Assembly (NCBI GenBank): GCA_038380435.1
Contig: JAWZYU010000010.1
Coordinates: 46,782,135-46,846,134 of the forward strand
Direction of reading: 5' to 3'
DNA: 64,000 nucleotides
Origin: Ryuthela nishihirai
Lineage: Eukaryota > Arthropoda > Arachnida > Araneae > Heptathelidae
Both the position numbers and the translations under genes were made by a program. The notes under the pieces are model-generated. The model was not told where the DNA came from and did no database searches. It saw nothing but the letters and a program-made list of their open reading frames with translations. Positions 36,801 to 48,800 of the stretch are shown here, in pieces (positions within the stretch are counted from its first letter, which is position 1; each line of letters begins with the position of its first letter).

Positions 36801-39800
36801 GAACATTTTGTTTCCTGAGGAACCGAAGTGTTATAAACTTTTCATAACATTTGTGGTGTATTTATTTGAATCCAGCACCTGACATGTTATCCGGAGGTCG
36901 TGAGTTTCTATTCCACCCGGGAGCGACAATTTTTCCCCTATACTCGGTATTTGCAGAATACAACAGCGAAGATAATAGCTGCAAATTAACCTAATGATCG
37001 CTGTGAAGGCAAAAGAAGATGATTTTTGATGTAAATTGACGAAATAAAGATTTATTATGTTAAGTTTTTCCAAGGTGGTATTAAACGCCAATTCCCATAC
37101 CTATGCTAGTGCCACTGCTTTCAAACATAATTTTAAATATTTTTCAAAAACATATAAGGTGAATATTTTGTTGGACTAAAAGAAGTTATTTGTCATATTA
37201 AACGACGCAAAAATTATCTTCACTGAAGTGTCTGCAAAACACATCTAATAACTGAGACACTATAATTCACACGGCATTCAACATGTGATCGAAAGAGGGC
37301 GTCTTCATGTTGAACAGAGTGATTATAATGACGAATTTTTGGTGGAAATGTTAATTAGTAGCTCCCTTTGTGGTATTTTTTTTTCTGTATGTTGTGCCAG
37401 CCGTTGCGAAAAGAACAATTACCGGAATTTTCGTAATTAATGCTAATAGAACTGAATTAGTAATTAACACTCATGGGACTGAACTAATAGTTAATACTCA
37501 TAGAGCTAGGGAATATTTTAATTAGCCGTTAAGACGACGATCTGATATAAAGAAATAATTTAAAAATAGTCGAAGGAATATGATATAATCAATGAAATAT
37601 TCAAATACAGGATATAATGAATAGTCATATACTGGTTTTCTGTTATAAAGGTTTTTAAGGAAAATTAGCAAATAACCTATTAAAATAAAACATCATCAAA
37701 ACTAATTTTCTTAAAAATTTATTTTCCTCTGAATAAGGGTAAAGTAAAAAAAAAATCCATGACAACTACCATTGTCAAGAAAACAATTCCATATAATGAT
37801 TTCGGAATGAAATCCTTAGGATTAGATGTTACATTCGTGAAAAATGCAGCATTCATTTTACTTTATGGTGATTTACATATTCATTTGCGGCACTAATAAA
37901 TAAAACTAATAATACACAATGTTTAAAAGCAGAAACACATGGCGCATTATTGCTAGTTTAATTAATTCTTTAAATCAGAAAGAACACTACAAAATTCAAA
38001 TTGTTTTTATAAACTCAGGCTTTCGGTAGTTTATACATTATTTAAAAAATATAAATTAACCCCTCAAGCAGCTGCTTCACAGAGATCGGACAGGAGACAG
38101 TCAGTGTAATATATGCTACAGAGAAAGGTGTTTTAGGAAGCCGACACCTCAGCTGAAAGACATTACAAGAAAAAAAAAACATCCACACGGATCCGTTGTT
38201 CGAAACTAGGTTCATTCATTGAGAAGTGTTGACCAGTTTATTATATTATTTCTAACGAGATTGGAGATATTTTAGATAGTTTGACTTTAAATTTAAAAAC
38301 TAACAAAATCATAATAAGTAGTTATTTTGAGAAATAATCATAAATAATAATGTAGTGCTTATAAATATACCTGATCATAAAAATACTCATTGTATTTGTT
38401 TCAAAATCGTTGATGTTTGTCATAAAAAGGGATGTGTTAATGTTTATCTTATCCAGTATCGTTACGTGAGATCACGGATTATTTTACAGTTTAAAAAAAA
38501 TAATTATTTTTCTATCTGTATATTAAGATAATTGGAAAATTCACAGGAAAAAATTGTTAGGGATAAAAGATCGCATAATGATTAACTAGGTTTGCATTTT
38601 CATCAAAAACCCATAATTATTCGTTAGGTAATGTGCAACACACACAAAAAAAAGAGTTTGCTGCGTAGTTAGTACGTTAAATAATAACAGTGAAAGAGAA
38701 TATTACACTAATGACTCTGATACAGAACTCTTTTTAATGACTCCATAAATACAGATATTAAATTCATTTCTAGTTGGTAGTTTTTGTGTGAAACTATTTC
38801 ATTACAACATACAAACATTAATGTAACACGTATTGAAGGTCTTAATTATTTGCATTTCGGATGTTGATAGCATTTTAAAGAAAGCGTTTTTAGAATTAGG
38901 GAATGAAAAATGTTAAATATTCGTTTTTATTTTCTAATGATCCCGGTAGGCCGGATGAAATAAAAAGAAACCCGATACTTCGCATTAAAATAACTTGAAT
39001 CACTGGAAAGCAAGGGAAACTAGAATTTCAGCCGCTTCTGGTGAATAAGGAATGCTCGTTTTCAAATACGATAAAGGTTTCGTCACTTTCCAACCTGACC
39101 ACCCTCCAAACGTTGAATTCAAATTAATAGAAGGGTTGGAAAATGTCAGCAGTACGACTGGATCTAGAGGGGGAGAAGGAGCCATGCCAATTTGCCCACC
39201 TATTAAGAACGCTAGTGACGGTAATGAGGCCAAAATTCTAAAATGGAGAGGGAAGGGATAGGCTTCGGGAATTTAGTATAATAGTGTTTCGGTGTGGGAG
39301 GGGGGGGAGCTGAGAATAAGACATGAGTGGGATTTCCCAATTACTAAAATATTCCACCGAACAGAAAAGTTTAAAATGTTATTCTATATAGAATGAGCTT
39401 TTAGAGTTTATTTCTTAATCTATTTATGTGTCTGACATAGAATATGGTGATAAAATAAAATTATACAAAGTCAGGTGTGAGTCCCTGTCAGAGATGATAC
39501 GTTATATTTTAGGGTTTTTTTAGCTACAAAAATGCAATGCATATTCATTTTAAGTAAATACTTAAGTTTATTTAAGTATTAATAGATATAATATTTTTTT
39601 ACATTGTTTACGAAATTCATACAGAGATTCAATTTACATAAAATATAATAAGCCAACGTCTGCCACTCTTGGTTGGATGGATGAGTGCGCCGTTCATGCA
39701 ATGCGGGAAAAATGAAATTAAATTCTAACCGACGCAGAATTCAACAGATTTTGAGACTCCATAAAATCGCAAATAATTATTCAATCGGTCTCAAACTTTT

Positions 39801-42800
39801 CTTATGCGGTTCCCTTAGGCAACCCCGTATTATGTTCTAAATAAAATCTGCATCTTTAACAGAAACGGAGATAGAAATTTAGAAGTAATTTTTTTTTACC
39901 ATTCATCTGTTTGTTGCATAAAGTTAACAAGTTGAAACCGAAAATTCCAAAAAAATGATAAGATTGGCCCTAAATTTTTGTACATAGTTACCCAGGTAAC
40001 CCCGTATTGCATTTGAAAATAAAGTATTTTTAAATAGAACTGGAGATAGAGCTTCAGAAGGCATTTGTAACCGTTCTCTCTTTTGCATTTATTTTCTTTC
40101 AACTGGTTGAGATCACTATAGGTAGCCAAAACTTATTCTTCCAGTCCCAAATTTCTTCTATGGGTTTCCCTCTGCTACCCCGTATTGCGCTAAAAAATCA
40201 TCAGTTGCAGCAGAATGCAATTTGCAAAAGACTGCTAGAAGAGTAAGCCATTTCCATACCGCCAAATATTTGGTGGGCTAGTTCTACACATAATTTACAT
40301 TCCTATTGCAGTTATAATCTTGATGTTGATATCAACTTTGTTGATATAGGAGAAGAGGAATCCTATTTACCATAAAGATAGGTTTGTTAATTTATTCGTT
40401 CTTCAAATGCTCATAAGAACATCTTTTTATATTTTTCGGTGTTCCACTATGTTTAATAATATCATGGACAAATAAAATTCTTAGACTTACTTATGTGAAA
40501 AAAGTTCAGTTTTTAACCTCATTAATGATTACAACTTGTAACTCTTTAATACTGCATATATTTAATGTCAAGTTTAAATGTATAAATGTTACTACCTCTT
40601 TAAAGTTTAAATGTACTTACCTGTATGAATCATCTTCACTTTCATAGGTAACGATAGCAAATATATCTGTAATTATGTTAAGATTCATATTGCTAAATGA
40701 TATAAGAAATATTTACCTTGGTGAGTAGTAAAATCAGTGGACTTTTAGGTTAATTAATACCTTCACATTATCAAGTAAAAGGTGATCACTTTAGATCACA
40801 ACTTAGTTTACCGATATTTTCAAGTTTCTTGCCATAACGAATTTTCACTCAACGAACTGCCTCTCATGTTTATTTATTTATTGAAGCTGACACTACACTG
40901 GGAGATTTTTTTTCATTCTTTACCAGTAGAAAGTTTTGCAAAATAAAAAAGGAGAAAATAAGTTTACAATAAAATGAAAACAGAAGTATTGCAAAATGCA
41001 TCTCAATGAGAAAAGAGTCTTTTTAGATTTAAAGATAAAGATAATGTGGTAACAATAGAAGGAGTAATTACAAAATAACATAAAAACATAATAGCTTTAT
41101 TTAGAGGAGTAAGCCATTTCCATACCGACAAATGTTTGGTGGGCTAGTTCTACACATAATTTACATTCCTATTGCAGTTATAATATTGATGTTGATATCC
41201 CCTTTGTTTATAACGGAATCCTATTTATCTTAAAGAAAGGTTTGCCAATGTCATTCGTTCTTCATATGCTTATAAGAACAACTTTTTATATTGGTCAGTA
41301 TTTCACTATGTTATATAGTGAAAAACTAACATAATATAGCATAGTAGATTATGTTTTGAATTTAAGCAATAAATTTATATACGAATTCGATAGAATAGGA
41401 AAAGGTTCCGATTAATTTAAAAAAATTAAATTTAATATTTAGGTTTGGGTGATTTAATAAGATTTCGGTAGAAAGGTCGTCAATATTGATATTTTTAAGA
41501 GAGTGAATTCATTGGCCTCAGTGTTTTTTAACTTTTGGACAATTTAGACGTACTTGATGAACCTATTCCAATGTGTGAGAAAAATTACAGTTGGGACAAG
41601 AATTTCTTTTAACTTTAAAAAATTAAGGGTTTAATCCCGGTTGATCAATTCTAAAACGGTTAATTTTAGTTTAAAGAGTACGAGGGACGAGAAATTGTTG
41701 ATAGCAATTAATCTCGTTAGATAAGTAAAATCGAAAGTTATAAATTTGGCCATAATCTAGTAGTAAGTTGAAATTCATATTTTGTGATATTTTTTTAAAA
41801 AATTAGGACTGTCTTTCATATGCTCCCATTGATTCACATAACGAATCATTTACGAAGTCACGTGGTCGCAAATTTTGGCTAATCAGAATGACCCTAAGTA
41901 GACTTATCAAGTCTCAGTCAATTAGCGAAGTCCATTTATGAACATTGTTTGCTGTGTTTTTGGTTCTGGAAATAGGTTCTAATGAAGATTTTGCGCTTTA
42001 ATTCAATTTAAAAAACAGAAAGCAAATTGATGGTGATCCAATGGAAACGAGACTAACTTTGACAATAGAACGAGAATTAATTTTTTTTATAATATCTACT
42101 AATATTTTAAACTGTCTTTTCTTCTCTGTTAATAATCGTTATATAAAGGTATTGGACATTGTGGCCTAAAAATATTATTACCACTGCTTCAATAATTGTA
42201 AAAGTGTTCGTAACACAGATGGAACAAAATAATATATACTCAATATTCAGCATTTAAAGGATACGTGTAAATTGAGATTTGATCATAGTGGGCTTGAAGT
42301 TTGTGTGATCTAAATGCGAACCTTCTAGAAAAATGATGTTTACAATATCGTTACCAATGTGTCGTTTTCGTTCCACCTGAAAAACACGAATAAATAACGA
42401 TGAAATATTATTATTTTCTAAAAATATTAAAGGAATAAAATGCGTTATTCCTACAGCTTTAAGTAAATATATGAAGCTGAAATATGATATATATATATCA
42501 AACATTATCTTTTCTCAATTAATAATAAACTCAATGCATTATGTATCATTTTATTGTTTCAAAACTACATTATATTTTTAATGAAGCTGCTAAACAGATT
42601 ATTTCTAAAACTGTACATACTGCAAAATCCACCTTTAACTATAAACCATTTCAATAAAGTGACGTCAAAGTCGAAAAAGAACTCAACATTATTTTCGTTT
42701 ACGGAAAGAGAAATAACCATCAGTTAACCATTAATCAAAATTCTATATGATATAAAAGAATCTGAAAGAATTTCTTTAATATTATACTAATCCAACAATA

Positions 42801-45800
42801 AATCCAACAATATACAAGTCCAACAAATATACCTAAAAATTAATTAAATTTCAACATGCACTGCATTGCCAAAGTATTGGAATACTTCCATGTTGTATGA
42901 ATGGAAAGTTAGTTACATTCCGATTTCCCTATCATTCAAAGTATGCGTTATCTAAAAGAATGTTATTTAAAATCAAGGGAAGATCTTACACATATTTTAT
43001 GCTATACATCAATAAGTTCGCGATTAACTCTTGAAATAAAATCATAGAGAGGTAGGTATTAAAATAACTTTAAACAATTATCCATTCTTCAAAAACAATT
43101 TATTTGTTTAATGACTAATAGTACACATATACAACATAAATTGCCATTACTTTGAGAGATGCAAATTTTACCGCTAAGAAAAAATGACATTTTTGAAATT
43201 GTCAAATAATTTTAGTTTAGAAATGAAAAAAATCCTAGCTTCCCCAAATTTGGGGAGATTGAGTTAAAGTCGAATGTTAATATTAATTATAGGATACCCC
43301 ATTTCAATAAAGAAATATTTAGATGTTATTATTTATTTTAATCTCCAAAACTTTTTTTCTCTATTCCAAGTGATATAAAAAAATTACAAATTATCGTTTA
43401 TTCGGAAAAAAAATTAAAAACTATATATCTTAAACCATGACAGGTTGTGCTGGGTTGGGCTGTTTTAACTCTGAGCGGCACGTTTGTACACAATAGGCTA
43501 AATGTCCAGGTAACAAGTATCCCAAAGATTCAACGAAGAATGAAAGAAGGGGAGCCACTGCACATCTGTTAGAAGACATATGGAAGCCTACCGTCAAGGC
43601 CATCCAGCGTGTTCTTTAACGTGCACAGGGTATGGTTCTCCTGCACACCAAGGCACGGTTTTACGTCCCATCCGACAGACGGCGGCCTTTCCAATCTCAT
43701 AGGGATCCCTATTGACTGAGGACAGGGTAGGTGTTTTGCGGAAATAAATCTCAACGCTCACTCAGGATTCGAATCTAGGAACTGCAAATTACGAACTTGG
43801 CACGCTACCGACTGAGCCACCCAGCCCCTTGAACCCTGATGGTATAGAAATATTTTTATGTCAGTATCTTATGTCCATTGGGGCGGGGGTGACTCAGTCG
43901 GTAGCGCGCCAGGCTCGTAATCTGTAGTTCCCAGGTTTGAGTCCCAGCTGGGTCAGCGTTGAGATTTATCTCCGCAAAATTCCCCGCCCTGCCCACGGTC
44001 AGTAGGGGACACCAATGGGCTTGGAAAGGCCGCCGTCCGTCGGATGGGACGTTAAGCCGTGGTCCCGTGTGCGGGAGAGCCATAACCTGTGCACGTTAAA
44101 GAACACGCTGGATGGCCTTGACGGGAGGCTACCATCTGTCTCCCAACAGCTGTTCCAGTGGGTCCCCTCCCCCAACCTTCTCTGAGCCTTCGGGGTCCAT
44201 GTGACCTGGCCATTTAGCCCATGGTGTGCAAAAAAGTGCCGCTCAGAGGTAAAACAACCCAACCCAACTTATGTCCATTATTTCCATGGATCTAAATTCT
44301 TTATGAACATGGTACTTTTATCTTCCTACACATTATTTGAATTTTATGCGTTATGTTCTAACACATTTCGTAGATTTGTAAATTTTATAAATTTTCAGTA
44401 CTCAAAACTCACTTACTTTTGTGAGATTTTCACTGTTTATTTATGTATTTAAATATTTTTTAGAAAAATAAATTATTATTATTATTATTTCATTCAAATA
44501 TCTTTAAATCTCGATTTTCCACGATATTCGTTTAATACTTAGAGTTATAGAAGTTGTGACATTTAATTGCAGACGTTGATGTTACGTTCTAACTTTTTGT
44601 CAAAATTGGCGAACTCTGAAAGAATTATTACACAAACGTCACAATTCCATTTACTTTACTAAAAAAATTGTTTTAACCATTGAATTAGTGTTTGAATTGA
44701 TTTGGACGTAAAATTTTTTGACTAGCGAAGCAGTTGTTAAATGTTTCTGTTTTCAAAAATCTTGATTGCTAAATGAACATTGCGTAAAATTTAAATGTGG
44801 ATAAATCTTACACTGACCTTTAAATACATCACCTATGACATTTTCACTTAAATAGCATATTTTCGAAGTTAATGAGTTCTAAATCCGACTTTCAATCGAA
44901 TAACATGAAAGAGTTCAAATTTATGCTGCAAAAGAATGTATATAATACCCTAAACATTGGCTATACTCAAATTTAATTTAGTGGTTTATTTTTACTGTTA
45001 AATATTTTTAAGAAATCGGCTTTCAAAAGAGTTTTATTAATGCCTTTTTAAGGAATGATGAAACAACTAGAAATTAAGTCTTTACTGATATTATGGCGAT
45101 ATGGTAACATTTTATGGAATATTGGATATGGAAATATTTTATGCCAGAAATGTTTCAAGCTGAAAGCATTACGATCAGATCCCTATATGGTTCTTGCATT
45201 GCTATATCTAGATGAATGCATAAGAGAAGCCACTCATCTGCGAGATAACTAGCAACAAACTTAAACGCCAGTTGTAAGCAAAAATATATTTTCTTTCCAC
45301 AATGCTAGAGAAACAATTGGCAAGTTGCCGAAGCCTTAGTAGCCTCATACCTCACCATTTCTTGTGTTACAACAGGATAATTTGCATAGCATACATCACT
45401 CAGGGTACAAAACAACCTGTGCAGAGCGACAAACAACCCACTTGAAGAAATGTTGAAAACTTAATATGCCACCATATCTTGATTTGACACCACTCCAAGC
45501 ATTTCCCACAGATGTCAGCTAGTCCAGTGTTTCTCAAAGTGGTGGTATGCGGACCAGTACTAGCCTTCGAGCCGTCAAGCACCGATCTGCAGCAACTGCC
45601 AGAAAGAAATATTGTTTTCAGAAGCATAACATTGATATGCCATACCTCCACAGTTCATACATTCCAACATTCCAAATGTCGTCACGAGGAAAGTATGCGC
45701 ATAGACATACCTTATTTGTTGCAACACGTAACCAGAAGATCCAGGGGCATGCTCTGTCAACGGATCTCAGAAGCAAAGTTTCTTGCCGATCCACCACATC

Positions 45801-48800
45801 AGAGTTTGAGTAGCAGTGATTTAGCCAACAGAACTAATTGTCCCCTGATTGAAGTGATTGTCGCGAGCAACTGACATCTCCTAAATATCGGATGCTCGCA
45901 CAAGTGGGTATTGCCTGGACTCACGTGATCAATCGGCACGGACCTCGGCTATCCGTCCTTCGTGAAAGTTTTCCTTTCCTTTGAATATTTCCTTCATTTT
46001 AAGTAATGAAACTTATTTCACTATATAGTTAATTATATTTAAGTTTGGTATTTCAAAATTCAAAATTTATTGAAATTTTTATAAGTTCACTCCCAAAGTT
46101 TGGCATACTTATTACACAGAATTTGTTACAAATGACATATTTTGGCTCTATTAATCAGGCAATATGCAAAATGCAAGAAAATAAAAAACACGATTTCTCA
46201 CTACATTCCAATGATTAATGACCAGACTGAAACTGTTTTCTTCAGTTAATGGTCAAGCTCACGCGATAGATTCCCTGTCTACTGTCAAAGAGTAAGAATG
46301 TTCATTCATACTTAAGGACTTTCCTGGCACGAAAAGGATTATCGTAACGGCACCCATAAGATGCAATACTATCCTGAATAGTGAAGTATTGAGAGTCGCC
46401 ATTAAATTTATATTTACTTTAAACACTTATTTCACATTATCAGCCACCATCTTACGTACTATTGTGTTTCAGACCCTGTCCACTTCATTGTTCTGCTTTT
46501 CGGTGTCATTGACAAACAAATAAGTATAATAAACTACTAAAATGGCTTGATTTTCAGTTTTTTACCTGCTGGCGATTGTCTTTAGAGTAAGGCAGAAGCG
46601 TTGAAACATGGAACATGACTTCGTGTCCTTCGTAGATGGTGTATGCTGAATATCTCCCTGTCATGTCACCTAGCAAAGAAAAAGTAGTATTAATGTTAAT
46701 TCTTTAAAACAGACCGGTATGCCGATCTGTTTTAAACGGTCTGTTATTACTGATCTAGTGTTATTACCGGTTATTCCCGGCTGCTATTCGTGGTGCTTTT
46801 ATGGATTCGTAAACAGACCGGTATACTGGTCTGTCTACGAATTCATAAATGGACGTAGGAAATGCATGGTATGCGAGGAAATTTGAAAAGTGATTGTTAA
46901 AAAAAATCAGTTTCTCTATTTTATCATTAAAACCGATATTAAATTAATTTAACATCGGTTTTAATTTATAAACTGATATTAAATTACAATTCAATAATAG
47001 CTCGTTAAACTTTAAGGATGAATTCATGGAGAAAAGAGCTTCCAGGGATTAAAATTTCAATCGAGTTTTACATTTTATATGGGTTGTTGGGATATTTTGC
47101 TTTTGAGGAGGCACTTTTATGCCCACAATGAGCTACATTTTCAGGTTACAAGGGCTCAATGAATTATGCGCATGCATAATCTTCTACATGATAAAAAAAC
47201 TATATACTACTGTATGTGATGTACAGACATCTTTTTAACGAAATGTAGCAATGTTGAAGTGGTTAATAAATTAAAAAATAAATCTGCAATTTTAAATTAA
47301 AATATTACCTTTAACATCGAGACCTCCTCTGTACTTATCCCAACTCTTTAACCGAATTTTTTCTCCCAGGAGACTAATGAACTTGTTGAAATCTCTGCTT
47401 CCCATCTCTGTAAAAAAATATTGAAGAAAGTACTCAGAACGCTATTATGCATGATCTTAAATAATCAATGATTCTATTCAGTTTTTAGTTCTTACAAAAC
47501 ATTCTTAAACATAAGGTTCCTTAAATGCATAAAGTGAAAAGCATAAAGTTTTCTTCCATCTTGCGAACAAAAGGTACGTGGTTCAACAAAATATAACAAA
47601 AATTTTAGAGAAGGCTAAAACGTAACCAAAAACGTTTTCGGAAGCTTTTAAAGGGAGCTCAAAATTTAAAAGTGTGGAGATGGAAAAAAAGAAATATTAT
47701 AGATGGGAAATAATTTTTATCGACCTCCGGGGAAGTATAAAACTTTATGTAATATAGTAATAAATAATTATTATTTAGTTATATTAAAAACAACTAAATA
47801 ACACAAAATATTCGTTTCTTAAATCATAATACGCTAATTATTTTACCGTCTTAGAATTTCGACCGTAGGATTTATGTGCCCAGAGAAAGCTGAGATTAGT
47901 AAAAGTTAAACTCGTACAAATCAATCAACAATTGTGATAAGGATGAAACCACAATTCGTCCTTCCGCGTCCGCGTCCTTCTACCATAAACAGCGGTCGAA
48001 AAAAAGATGGAGTAACGGTGGTCAGAAAACATTCGACCATTTCTAGACTTTGACATTGCTTTTCACGGCGTGATATGGAGTCAAGAAGTGGCAACAATTT
48101 GTCCAGACGAATCATGATAGACCATTCATCCAGAAATTTATCAAAATGCAATTGAGAGATTGAGTTAGACATGATCACGATGTGATATACATCTTTCCAG
48201 ATTATACCATATGTATTAGAAAGATTTACGCCAGGGGATTGTGTTGGCCAAAACATATGTTGAAATTCACTGTCATGCTTTCCGAACCATTCCTGATTAA
48301 GCTAACTAAACGACAGCTTAGGGCCTAACGAAATACACCGAAGAGCCAAAATATTATGATCAGCGCGTCTTTATGCAAATCGAAGCAACTGCAGGTAAAC
48401 TACGACACGTGTGAAGATCATGAAACGGCATAAACAACACCTGATGCTGAGCTCTGTTAATCATTGCTGTTCTTGTTCTTCAGATGGGAAAGGCAGCGGA
48501 CATAAGTGAATTTGACAAAGGCCAAATTGTAATGGTCAGACGACTGGGTCAGAGCATTTCCGAGACGGCAAGGCTTGTGAGGTGCTTATGATCAGTCGTG
48601 GTTAGTACCTTCGAAAAGTGGTCCAAGGAGGAAAAAACCACGAACCACCGGCAAGGTGTGGCTGACCACAGCTCATCGATGCTAGAGGTGAGCGAAGGCT
48701 ATCCCGTATTACACGATCCAACAAAAGGGATACTGTGGCGCAACTCGACCGTAATTTGAATGCTTGTGACGGAGTATTGTGTCACAACACACAGTACATC

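Noticed and set aside
39000..39261. Overlapping ORFs on both strands at 39000-39261
   Set aside because: Low-complexity, no motif, no splice context consistent with GARNL3 phase.
40241..41316. LTR pair of a retrotransposon
   Set aside because: No TG..CA ends, no primer site, and a GARNL3 exon lies between the copies.
43880..43960. SINE-A heads as functional tRNA genes
   Set aside because: A and B boxes are present, but the acceptor stem does not close and the sequence runs directly into the SINE body with TSDs around the whole unit.
45400..45874. Four overlapping ORFs, both strands
   Set aside because: Mutually overlapping frames without homology; the region includes a hAT-like end and reads as decayed repeat DNA.
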